Source: an uncultured Treponema sp. (lineage in GTDB: Bacteria; Spirochaetota; Spirochaetia; Treponematales; Treponemataceae). From it: DNA of 23,681 nucleotides. The translations under genes were made by a program, and so were the position numbers. Numbering within the stretch: the stretch's first letter is position 1; every line of letters starts with the position of its first letter. Below, in pieces: positions 15,246 to 22,134 of this stretch. The stretch is from NCBI GenBank assembly GCA_937885175.1, contig CAKZZO010000021.1, positions 1 through 23,681 on the forward strand, given 5' to 3'. The notes beneath the pieces are model-generated. The model worked only from the letters and a program-made list of their open reading frames with translations. It was not told where the DNA came from and made no database searches.

Positions 15246-16562
15246 TTATGCCCACAGGAGCCAGAGCACGATTGCCGCAGCCGCAGTCGTAATCACGGTG
15301 AATGAACCGCCAATTTTAAGCCAGCCGCCGAAGTTTATAGGATAGCCCTCTTTTTTGAGGATGCCCATGCTGACCACGTTTGCACTTGCCCCAAAGGGGG
15401 TAAGGTTTCCGCCAAGACAGCTGCCCACCAGAAGGGCAAACATATAGAGTTCCTTGCTGATGCCCATGTTTACTGCCAGAGAGCCGGCTACTGGCAGCAT
15501 GACGATGATGTAGGGCACGTTGTCCACAAAGCCAGATATGATGATTGAAACCGCCAGGATAAGCACAAATCCCGCAACAATGCTTCCGCCTGTCGCGCGC
15601 GCAAGGAAGGCCGCAAAATCTTCCAGCAAGCCTGTCTCGCTGATTGCGCCCACAACAACAAAAATGCCAATCAAAAAGGCAATTGTCTCCCAGTCCAATC
15701 CCTTAATCAGTTCCCAGGTTTCGCCCGCGCCTTTTTTCTGGGCAAGGAAGTACCACAAAACACCAATCACGCCCAGCGCAAAGCAGTAGAGACCTGAAAG
15801 ATAGGCAAAATCCGTGTGAATAAATGAAATGCCCGCCAGTCCAAAAATGAGGGCAAGCAGCAGCACTGCCGGCACCGCAGAAACAATCGGCTCGGTCTCC
15901 ACGCTCGCCTTTTCCTTGTTGCGGGAAAAAATTAAATAGAAGAAAATGCATCCTGCAAGCAATCCCGCCTGTATGATAAAGAAGATTGAAAGCTTTCCCT
16001 GATGGATAAAGAAGTCGTTGAAGTTGTAGCCCGCGTAACTGGCAAAAATCATGCTGGGCGGGTCACCAACCAAAGTTGCCGTTCCCTCCAGATTTGACAT
16101 GACGGCAAGTCCCACCATAAAGTAGGTAGGATTCAGTTTGAGCTTATGGCAGAGGGAAAGGGCAATAGGAGCCATGACCAGCACCGTAGCCACGTTTTCC
16201 ACAAATATGGAGATAATGCCCGTCATGGCAAGAATCAGGACGATTGCCACGCCCGTACTGGGAGAAGCAGAAACCAGGGCATCGGCAATCTTTGCGGGTA
16301 CTTTTGAATAGAGGAAAAGCGCGGCAATAGTCATACTGCCCACATAAATCATCAGCACGTTCCAGTTAATCAGCGCACCCAGCGAATGCAAAAGGGCAAA
16401 TGCATGACCTTGACCGGCAAAAATCCGTGCGGGAAAAACCGTGCCCAAAATCACCACCGCAAGTGCCGCCGCACTGGTGAACCATACCTTTCTGTCCTGA
16501 AATGCAATCACCAGTGCATACATCACAATGGCAATTCCAAGCACAATCCATTTTAATTCCAT
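15246..16562 (-). CDS. ArsB/NhaD-type ion transporter (SLC13-like permease)
   Basis: A 438-residue inner-membrane permease with about 11-12 hydrophobic helices. It shows the internal two-fold repeat of the ion-transporter superfamily. The first half has FVENVATVLVMAPIALSL and SNLEGTATLVGDPPSMIFAS (156-175). The second half has SGFVDNVPYIIVMLPV and GGNLTPFGASANVVS. These match the ArsB/NhaD/CitM-like permeases, which move arsenite, Na+/H+ or dicarboxylates; the substrate cannot be chosen from sequence. No arsenic-resistance genes adjoin it. The ATG at 16562 has AGGAG six bases upstream, directly after an intrinsic-terminator hairpin in its leader. It is probably a single-gene transcript under its own conditional control. 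Confidence 0.9.
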   Translation of the reverse strand: MELKWIVLGIAIVMYALVIAFQDRKVWFTSAAALAVVILGTVFPARIFAGQGHAFALLHSLGALINWNVLMIYVGSMTIAALFLYSKVPAKIADALVSASPSTGVAIVLILAMTGIISIFVENVATVLVMAPIALSLCHKLKLNPTYFMVGLAVMSNLEGTATLVGDPPSMIFASYAGYNFNDFFIHQGKLSIFFIIQAGLLAGCIFFYLIFSRNKEKASVETEPIVSAVPAVLLLALIFGLAGISFIHTDFAYLSGLYCFALGVIGVLWYFLAQKKGAGETWELIKGLDWETIAFLIGIFVVVGAISETGLLEDFAAFLARATGGSIVAGFVLILAVSIIISGFVDNVPYIIVMLPVAGSLAVNMGISKELYMFALLVGSCLGGNLTPFGASANVVSMGILKKEGYPINFGGWLKIGGSFTVITTAAAAIVLWLLWA

Positions 16563-16723
16563 ATTCTGCTCCTATAAAAACAAAAAACCTTTTGCTTGAA
16601 AACACGCTGACGTATTTTCAGGCAAAAGGTTTTGTCATCCGATTCATTCGGACTGCGGAACCAGACTTGCGTCGGGTATGTTGATTCCGCATTACAGATT
16701 ACTTCCTCTTTTGCAAAGTAACT
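16563..16723 (-). promoter_or_regulatory. Structured leader with attenuator before the permease gene
   Basis: The 161-base leader, read on the minus strand, has P1 TTACTT/AAGTAA (16716-16721 with 16699-16704), P2 TGCGGAA/TTCCGCA (16685-16691 with 16654-16660), P3 TCCGA/TCGGA (16638-16652) and then a long terminator hairpin (16584-16633) whose T-run ends 11 bases above the SD at 16569-16573. GCAAAAG in the P1 loop (16708-16714) is complementary to CTTTTGC of the terminator 5' arm, which allows a competing antiterminator. It matches no riboswitch class that I recognise. Confidence 0.65.
16576..16633 (-). terminator. Intrinsic terminator in the permease leader
   Basis: AAAACCTTTTGC pairs with GCAAAAGGTTTT, continues through one wobble, then TGAAAA pairs with TTTTCA. 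This gives an 18-19 base-pair stem with a 12-base loop, followed by a run of six T, G and five T. Because PEP carboxykinase points the other way, no upstream minus-strand gene could use it; it must act on the permease transcript itself. Confidence 0.85.
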
Positions 16724-16729
16724 TACTAT

Positions 16730-16758
16730 TTTGTAGCAGATTTTCGCTTACTGGTCAA
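16730..16758 (-). promoter_or_regulatory. Promoter of the permease leader
   Basis: TTGACC (16753-16758) is followed after exactly 17 bases by TACAAA (16730-16735), with a TG one base before it as in extended -10 promoters. Predicted start is near 16723. Confidence 0.6.
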
Positions 16759-16760
16759 GC

Positions 16761-16882
16761 GGGGGTTGCGGGCGGCGTTTGAGCCCGCAGATGGGGGTGC
16801 GGGTGAAAGCGGAGCTTGAACCTCAGGGGGAAGGCTTTCCCCCTTTTATGTAAAAATATCTGAAATCCCTTTCCTTATCCCG
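16761..16882. other. Gene-free spacer before the PEP carboxykinase promoter
   Basis: Between the permease promoter and the PEP carboxykinase promoter lies palindromic repeat copy C (listed separately), with GGGGG runs on either side of its first hairpin. After it, 16845-16882 is AT-rich and holds nothing I recognise. There are no open frames with an SD. Confidence 0.6.
16767..16844 (-). repeat. Modular palindromic repeat, copy C
   Basis: On the minus strand AGGGGGAA-loop-TTCCCCCT (16825-16844) is followed by a GGTTCA...TTCACC...CACCCCC linker and a hairpin TGCGGGC/GCCCGCA (16767-16789). The first hairpin and linker align with copy B at 7295-7344, while the second hairpin differs and instead matches that in copy D. 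It lies between divergent genes. Confidence 0.7.
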
Positions 16883-16911
16883 TTGAACAAAGAGGCGTTT
16901 TCTACTATCAT
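16883..16911 (+). promoter_or_regulatory. Promoter of the PEP carboxykinase gene
   Basis: TTGAAC (16883-16888) and TATCAT (16906-16911) are separated by exactly 17 bases; the -10 matches the consensus in five of six positions. Predicted start is near 16918, giving a 77-base leader. Confidence 0.65.
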
Positions 16912-16931
16912 ATACAACTGAAATCGGGAAT

Positions 16932-16979
16932 ATATGTGCCTAGGCCTAAGGGAAGATGGTACAGCCCGTTTCCACATAT
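16932..16979 (+). promoter_or_regulatory. Hairpin in the PEP carboxykinase leader
   Basis: ATATGTG (16932-16938) pairs with CACATAT (16973-16979) around a 34-base loop holding the palindromic GCCTAGGC/AGGCCT block. It ends a few bases before the SD at 16984-16988. It could influence mRNA stability or initiation; it has no T-run and is not a terminator. Confidence 0.35.
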
Positions 16980-16994
16980 CTATAGGAGTTTTTT

Positions 16995-18854
16995 ATGGAT
17001 TACAAGACAATCAAACATGCTAAAATTCTGGCATGGATTGAAGAATGTGTCAAAATGTGTGAACCTGACAGCGTTTATCTGTGCGACGGTTCAACAAAAG
17101 AGTACGACACCTTGATGAAGAAATGTGTTGATGCAGGTCTCGCTACTCCACTCAAGAAGAAGGAAAACAGCTTCTTGTTCCGCTCACTTCCGTCTGACGT
17201 TGCCCGTGTTGAGGCACGCACCTTTATTTCAGCAAAAACAGAAGAAGCCGCAGGTCCCACCAACCACTGGATTGACCCGGTTGAACTGAAGGCTACGATG
17301 AAAGGCCTCTACAAGGGATGTATGCATGGACGCACCATGTACATCATTCCCTTCTGCATGGGTCCTCTGGGAAGCCCCATTGCAAAGTACGGCATTGAGT
17401 TGACTGACTCAGAATACGTTGTTCTGAACATGGACATCATGACCCGTGCCGGCGAAAAAGTGTGGCAGTATCTGGGTACTGACGGTGAATTCGTTCCCTG
17501 TCTGCACTCTGTCGGCAAGCCGCTGAACAATGGCGAAAAAGACAACGGCATCTGGCCCTGTGCTGACGTTGAGCACAAATACATCACTCAGTTCCCGGAA
17601 GAGCGCCTGATTTGGTCTTACGGTTCTGGTTACGGCGGAAATGCCCTTTTGGGAAAGAAGTGTTTTGCTCTCCGCATCGCTTCTGTCATCGCCCGCGACG
17701 AAGGCTGGCTGGCTGAGCACATGCTCATCCTTAAGCTTACTAACCCCAAGGGTGAAGTTAAGTATGTAACAGGCGCATTCCCGTCAGCATGTGGTAAGAC
17801 CAACCTTGCCATGCTCATCCCGACCATTCCCGGCTGGAAAGTTGAGACAATCGGTGACGACATCGCTTGGATGAAATTTGGCGACGACGGTCGCCTCTAC
17901 GCAATCAACCCTGAGGCAGGCTTCTTTGGCGTAGCCCCTGGAACAAGCGCGGAATCAAACAAGAATGCTCTTATTTCTGCAGAAAAGAATACGATTTACA
18001 CCAACTGTGCATTGACCGAAGACGGCGATGTATGGTGGGAAGGCATCGGCTATCCTGCAAAGGGCAACCTGGTTGACTGGAAAGGTCAGCCCCGCCCCGC
18101 ATTCCCCAAGGACAAGGCTCCTAAGGGCGAAGAAATGGCTCACCCCAACGCACGTTTTACCGCACCTGCAAAGCAGTGTCCCTGTATCGCACCTGAATGG
18201 GAAGACCCCAAAGGTGTACCGATCTCTGCTATCCTCTTTGGTGGACGCCGCCCGTCAACTGTACCTCTGGTACATCAGGCACGCAACTGGAACCACGGTG
18301 TCTTCCTGGGTTCAATCGTCGGTTCAGAAATCACTGCCGCTTCAACAATCAATGCTGCTGAAGTTGGTAAAATCCGCCGCGACCCCTTCGCAATCCTGCC
18401 CTTCTGTGGATACAACATGGGCGACTACTTCGCACACTGGGTCAGCATCGGAAAGACTGCAGAAAAGAACGGAAAGGCTGACAAGCTGCCCAAGATTTTC
18501 TACGTCAACTGGTTCCGCAAGGACGAGAACAATGCAGACCTGCCGGGCGGATTCATGTGGCCGGGCTACGGCGACAACAGCCGTGTTCTGGCATGGATTT
18601 TTGACCGCTGCGACGGCGTAGACAACTGCGTTGACACTCCCATTGGATTTATGCCCAAGGAAGGCGCAATCAATACTGACGGTCTGGCAGACTACTACAA
18701 GAAGACTCTGCCGGAAATCACCAAGGTTGACAAGGAAGGCTGGCTCAAGGAAGTTAAGGACATCCGCGAAAACCACTATCCTAAGTTCGGCAAGCACCTG
18801 CCCAAGGAATTGAGCGATTGTCTCGATGACTTGGAAGCAAGACTTTCAAAATAA
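16995..18854 (+). CDS. pckG: Phosphoenolpyruvate carboxykinase (GTP type)
   Basis: It interconverts oxaloacetate and PEP using a guanine nucleotide. In fermenting anaerobes it often runs towards oxaloacetate to fix CO2 on the way to succinate; the direction here is inferred. The 619 residues match the GTP-dependent family, not the ATP-dependent PckA. The P-loop FPSACGKTNLAM carries the family-specific active-site cysteine (Cys266). Other hallmarks are GSGYGGNALLGKKCFALR, TIGDDIAWMKF and FGGRRPSTVPLV. AGGAG lies six bases before the ATG. It has its own promoter and terminator and is monocistronic. Codon use looks biased towards a well-expressed gene (many AAG, CTG and GGC), by eye only. Confidence 0.97.
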   Translation: MDYKTIKHAKILAWIEECVKMCEPDSVYLCDGSTKEYDTLMKKCVDAGLATPLKKKENSFLFRSLPSDVARVEARTFISAKTEEAAGPTNHWIDPVELKATMKGLYKGCMHGRTMYIIPFCMGPLGSPIAKYGIELTDSEYVVLNMDIMTRAGEKVWQYLGTDGEFVPCLHSVGKPLNNGEKDNGIWPCADVEHKYITQFPEERLIWSYGSGYGGNALLGKKCFALRIASVIARDEGWLAEHMLILKLTNPKGEVKYVTGAFPSACGKTNLAMLIPTIPGWKVETIGDDIAWMKFGDDGRLYAINPEAGFFGVAPGTSAESNKNALISAEKNTIYTNCALTEDGDVWWEGIGYPAKGNLVDWKGQPRPAFPKDKAPKGEEMAHPNARFTAPAKQCPCIAPEWEDPKGVPISAILFGGRRPSTVPLVHQARNWNHGVFLGSIVGSEITAASTINAAEVGKIRRDPFAILPFCGYNMGDYFAHWVSIGKTAEKNGKADKLPKIFYVNWFRKDENNADLPGGFMWPGYGDNSRVLAWIFDRCDGVDNCVDTPIGFMPKEGAINTDGLADYYKKTLPEITKVDKEGWLKEVKDIRENHYPKFGKHLPKELSDCLDDLEARLSK

Positions 18855-18870
18855 GCTAAGGCTTTAGCAT

Positions 18871-18909
18871 AATGCCCGCTGGATTTGTCTGGCGGGCATT
18901 TTATTTTTC
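18871..18909 (+). terminator. Intrinsic terminator after PEP carboxykinase
   Basis: AATGCCCGC (18871-18879) pairs perfectly with GCGGGCATT (18892-18900) around a 12-base loop, followed by TTATTTTT. It is a strong nine-pair GC-rich stem starting 16 bases after the stop. Confidence 0.92.
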
Positions 18910-18938
18910 TTGTGCTATCAATATTTTTCATGTATAAT
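18910..18938 (+). promoter_or_regulatory. Promoter of the GGDEF-EAL gene
   Basis: TTGTGC (18910-18915), 17 bases, then a perfect TATAAT (18933-18938). It begins in the T-tail of the preceding terminator. The leader is about 34 bases, with GGGGAG as SD before the ATG at 18979. Confidence 0.65.
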
Positions 18939-18978
18939 AGAAGAAGGGGTTGGGGAATAAAAAAATTCGGGGAGCATT

Positions 18979-21435
18979 ATGCTTAGCGAAAAAATTAATC
19001 GAAGAGTCTTCAACGTTCTCCTGATTGTACTTTCAACCGTAGGCATCATCTGCAGCGTTGTACTGCTGTCTGTGGGATATGCAAAAGCCGTTCAGCTTAA
19101 ATCCATGTCTCACCTCAAAAAATCAATTTCCAACAAGTGCGTACTCTTCATCAGTTCCTACAGCGATTCTCAGGAGACGGTAGCGGCGCAGATTGCCGGC
19201 ATCAATTCCGTTTTTGAAGACACTGATATTTTTCTCGACATTGAATACATGGACATGAAGAACTACAACACTGTTGAGAATGTCAATCTCTTTTACGACC
19301 GTCTGCGCTACAAACTGTCTCACCACGAACGCTACGCTGCCATCATTACGGGCGACGATGCGGCACTGGATTTTGTCATGCAGTATCAAAACGAACTCTT
19401 CCGCAACGTACCCATTGTCTTTATGGGCATCAATGACTTGGAGCGGGCAGCAGAAGCGGCGAAGAATCCCTACATTACGGGTTCCACGGAAAATTTTGAC
19501 TTTTCCAACATCATCGACGTTGCCATCAAGCAGAATCCTGTAGGAAGAAAAATTGTCGGCATTTACGACACGACTATCTCCGGGCTTGGGGACGAAAAGC
19601 AGTTTTTCTCGCTCAAAGAAAAATATCCTGACTTTGACTTTGTGGGCATCAAGACATCCGACTACACGCGCCTTGCATTAGGTCAGTACATTTCACACCT
19701 TACCAATGACAGCATCGTTATCTGCCTGAGTGCCTACGAAGACAAGGACAAATTTAATTACAGCATTGCAGAAACGGCTCAATTTTTCTATTCCCATGCG
19801 ACAATCCCCATCTATACCAAACTCTATGGCTCGGTTGGCAAGGGATTTTTGGGCGGCTTTCTCTATGACCATGAGGAATCCGGCCGCTATTCTGCTGAAG
19901 TAGTGTCGAATTTTTTTCAGGGCAAGGACTTTTCTTCCATTCCCTTGCGGACAAACATGCCCTCTCACTTTTTCTTTGATTACGCACTTCTCAAGCAGTT
20001 TGATTTGAGCACTTCCACCCTGCCCGATGACAGTATTTTTGTAAACAAAACCTTCTCCTACTGGAAGCAGTACTCACTGGTCATCATTCCCTTCCTTATC
20101 ATTATTTTTTCCCTGGGGCTTTTGCTCACTTTTGTCATTTTCTATGCCCATCAGCTCAAAATTTCCCAGTATACCGACTTGCTCACCCGCCTGCCAAATC
20201 GTGGCGCAGCGCAATCTGAAGTAAGCCGCCTGATGAAGGAGAAAAAAGACTTTTCTGTACTTATGCTGGATGTGGAAGACCTTAAAAGCGTCAATGACTT
20301 TTACTCCTATTCCTGCGGTGATTTTATCCTGAAGGAACTGGCTCAGCGGCTCACGTCAATCGGCGACTCAAATGACTATCTGGTAGCCCGCTACGGCGGA
20401 GATGAATTTGTGGTCATCTGGAAAAACGGTCACTTGCACAAAAACAGCACCATTCTTTTTCTGCTCAAGCAATTGATTGTGGCTCCCTTTGAGTACAAGG
20501 AAAATCAGATTTTTGTGCGCATCAGCATAGGCATTGCAAACTACAACGAAAAAGAAGAAGCCTCCATGGAAAGTTATTTTTCAAACGCAGACACGGCAAT
20601 GGTGGAGGCAAAGCATGCCGGCAAAAACAAAACAGTCTTCTTTACCAACGAGATGCGGGAGTCAATTCAGACCAAGCAGGAAATCACCAAGATTCTGGAA
20701 AATGCCTGTAATCGGGAAGATGGATTTTACGTCCTCTATCAGCCGCAGATCGACATCACGACGGGACAAATACACGGATACGAAGCCCTGTGCCGTCTCA
20801 AAACCGTAAAGATTTTTCCCGGTCAGTTTATTCCCGTGGCAGAAGAAAGCGGACTCATTACTAAAATCGGGCGGATTATGACTGAACAGGTTGTAAAGCA
20901 GCTGGTGGAATGGCGCAAAAAAGGCTTTCCCCTGCGTAAAGTGTCCATCAACTACTCGGCCGCACAGATGGCGGACAAAGAGTACGTTACCTACCTCAAG
21001 ACCCTGCTGGATAAAAATGCCCTTGATTCTTCGCTTATTGAAATTGAAATTACCGAAAGCCTTTTTATGGGAAACAAAAAACTGGCTTCAGAATTGGCAA
21101 ACGACTTCCGCTCAATCGGCATAAAACTGGCACTGGACGACTTTGGCACCGGTTATTCTTCCCTCTCCTACCTCACCTACATTCCCGTGGAGACAATCAA
21201 AGTGGACAAGACGCTGGTGGATGCATACCTTCAGGAAGGCAAGGAAGGCTTTATCAAGAACATCATCAATCTGGTACACTCCCTGAACATGAAGCTGATT
21301 GTGGAAGGCGTTGAGCAGAAGTGGCAATACGAAATGCTCAAAAAACTACAGGGCGACATCATTCAAGGCTATTACTTTTCAAAGCCGATTTCCGCAAAAG
21401 ACGTGGAAAATTTCACGCCAACGGCGGAGCTATAA
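18979..21435 (+). CDS. Membrane GGDEF-EAL protein with periplasmic ABC-substrate-binding-like sensor
   Basis: An 818-residue cyclic-di-GMP enzyme. It has a first transmembrane helix (about 10-33) and a periplasmic part (about 45-360) resembling the ABC_sub_bind sensor family (CVLFISSYSDSQETVAAQIAGI..., AAIITGDDAALDFV, PIVFMGIND). A second helix (about 365-390) precedes the GGDEF and EAL domains. The GGDEF signature is intact at 473-477 (RYGGDEF), but the RxxD inhibitory site reads SNDY. EAL is intact: YEALCRL (Glu602), EIEITES, DDFGTGYSSL (Asp720-721), KVDKTLV and EGVEQ. Both synthesis and hydrolysis look possible; net activity is unknown. It probably reports on a small ligand bound outside the membrane. 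Confidence 0.93.
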   Translation: MLSEKINRRVFNVLLIVLSTVGIICSVVLLSVGYAKAVQLKSMSHLKKSISNKCVLFISSYSDSQETVAAQIAGINSVFEDTDIFLDIEYMDMKNYNTVENVNLFYDRLRYKLSHHERYAAIITGDDAALDFVMQYQNELFRNVPIVFMGINDLERAAEAAKNPYITGSTENFDFSNIIDVAIKQNPVGRKIVGIYDTTISGLGDEKQFFSLKEKYPDFDFVGIKTSDYTRLALGQYISHLTNDSIVICLSAYEDKDKFNYSIAETAQFFYSHATIPIYTKLYGSVGKGFLGGFLYDHEESGRYSAEVVSNFFQGKDFSSIPLRTNMPSHFFFDYALLKQFDLSTSTLPDDSIFVNKTFSYWKQYSLVIIPFLIIIFSLGLLLTFVIFYAHQLKISQYTDLLTRLPNRGAAQSEVSRLMKEKKDFSVLMLDVEDLKSVNDFYSYSCGDFILKELAQRLTSIGDSNDYLVARYGGDEFVVIWKNGHLHKNSTILFLLKQLIVAPFEYKENQIFVRISIGIANYNEKEEASMESYFSNADTAMVEAKHAGKNKTVFFTNEMRESIQTKQEITKILENACNREDGFYVLYQPQIDITTGQIHGYEALCRLKTVKIFPGQFIPVAEESGLITKIGRIMTEQVVKQLVEWRKKGFPLRKVSINYSAAQMADKEYVTYLKTLLDKNALDSSLIEIEITESLFMGNKKLASELANDFRSIGIKLALDDFGTGYSSLSYLTYIPVETIKVDKTLVDAYLQEGKEGFIKNIINLVHSLNMKLIVEGVEQKWQYEMLKKLQGDIIQGYYFSKPISAKDVENFTPTAEL

Positions 21436-21436
21436 C

Positions 21437-21465
21437 TTGTGCAATTTTATTCGCCGTGATAAAAT
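21437..21465 (+). promoter_or_regulatory. Promoter of the small membrane protein gene
   Basis: TTGTGC (21437-21442), 17 bases, then TAAAAT (21460-21465). It starts two bases after the GGDEF-EAL stop and uses the same -35 hexamer and spacing as that gene. Predicted start is near 21472. Confidence 0.5.
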
Positions 21466-21471
21466 AAGGCT

Positions 21472-21612
21472 ATCTATTGTCATACAGGAGGCGTGTCAAA
21501 TAGTACTTCCCCGTACTTTTTGGCACAGGCGATTGCATTCTAAAGCCTGCAATCACTTTCCGCGCTATTCATGTCGCGCGACTGCCGCCGTGGCTTTAAA
21601 GGAGTTATTATC
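21472..21612 (+). promoter_or_regulatory. Structured 140-base leader before the small membrane protein
   Basis: A 14-position stem (21493-21506 with 21513-21526, one mismatch and one wobble, loop TTCCCC) follows an AGGAGG at 21486-21491. GATTGCA/TGCAATC (21531-21537 with 21548-21554) comes next, then a short CGCGC/GCGCG hairpin near 21560-21580. CAGGC and GCCTG can pair instead of the second stem. The true SD is AGGAG just before 21613. I match it to no RNA family. Confidence 0.5.
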
Positions 21613-22023
21613 ATGGCAAAAAAATCTGGCTTATTAGGCTACCTCTTCGTCTGCGGTCTTGCTCTCGTAGTAATCGGCTGCTTTTTACCGCTTTCAACCA
21701 CTAAGCTGTTCGGCATGAACGGTTCCAGCGCATTCGGCATCATCACCAGCGATGGCAGCGGCATTCTTAAAGTAGGTTCTATTCTCGCCTTTGTTGGCGC
21801 AGTATGCGGCATCGTGCTTTCTTTTGTTTCTGTAAAGAACGGCGGTTTGCTCAAGCTGGTTTCTTTGATTGTTTCCATTGCAGGCGGCCTCTATGTCTTC
21901 TTCAACACCAGCAGCGCAGGCAGAAGCATTGCAAAGGCTACGCTGAACTTTGGTCCTGGCTTCTACGTTATTCTCGCCGGCTGGATTATCGCACTGGTTG
22001 GCTGGGTACTGTACAGAGACTAG
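21613..22023 (+). CDS. Small four-helix membrane protein of unknown function
   Basis: A 136-residue protein made almost entirely of four hydrophobic helices (about 7-26, 50-72, 76-94 and 113-133). Short Gly/Ser-rich loops link them (GMNGSSAFGIITSDGSG, TSSAGRSIAKATLNFGPG). It ends GWVLYRD. I recognise no named family. It is probably an inner-membrane protein with no catalytic motif. The start at 21613 (MAKKSGLLGY) has AGGAG eight bases upstream and is preferred over 21571, which has no SD. It follows the GGDEF-EAL gene but seems to have its own promoter and a structured leader, so it may be controlled separately. Confidence 0.8.
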   Translation: MAKKSGLLGYLFVCGLALVVIGCFLPLSTTKLFGMNGSSAFGIITSDGSGILKVGSILAFVGAVCGIVLSFVSVKNGGLLKLVSLIVSIAGGLYVFFNTSSAGRSIAKATLNFGPGFYVILAGWIIALVGWVLYRD

Positions 22024-22035
22024 TTTTTTTTAAGG

Positions 22036-22121
22036 AGGGAAAAGCCTTTCCCTACGCCCGCACTCTGTTGCGGGCTACCCTTTCGCCTAGGGGGCAGACA
22101 AAATGGCTTTTCAGCCCCCTA
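22036..22121 (+). repeat. Modular palindromic repeat, copy D, between convergent genes
   Basis: Three hairpins in a row: AGGGAAA-loop-TTTCCCT (22036-22053), GCCCGCA-loop-TGCGGGC (22056-22075) and TAGGGGGC-loop-GCCCCCTA (22088-22121). The last loop holds an AAAATGGCTTTT inner pair. TTCGCCTAGGG joins modules two and three as in copy B. Lying 13 bases from each flanking stop codon, it may also serve as a terminator for both genes. Confidence 0.75.
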
Positions 22122-22134
22122 AGACCCCTTCACG

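Noticed and set aside
16767..16844. Plain terminator for the permease or PEP carboxykinase gene
   Set aside because: It lies between divergent starts, so neither gene ends there, although one side has a short T-run.
21493..21543. Leader peptide starting at GTG after AGGAGG
   Set aside because: The GTG is one base from the AGGAGG, too close for initiation, and it lies within the long stem.
21522..21554. Cyclic-di-GMP (GEMM) riboswitch
   Set aside because: GCACAGG and AAAGCC recall GEMM pieces, but the GAAA tetraloop helix and the required order of conserved bases are missing.
21527..21554. H-type pseudoknot CAGGC-GATTG-loop-GCCTG-CAATC
   Set aside because: Both connecting loops would have zero length, which is sterically unlikely. 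Two exclusive hairpins are the simpler reading.
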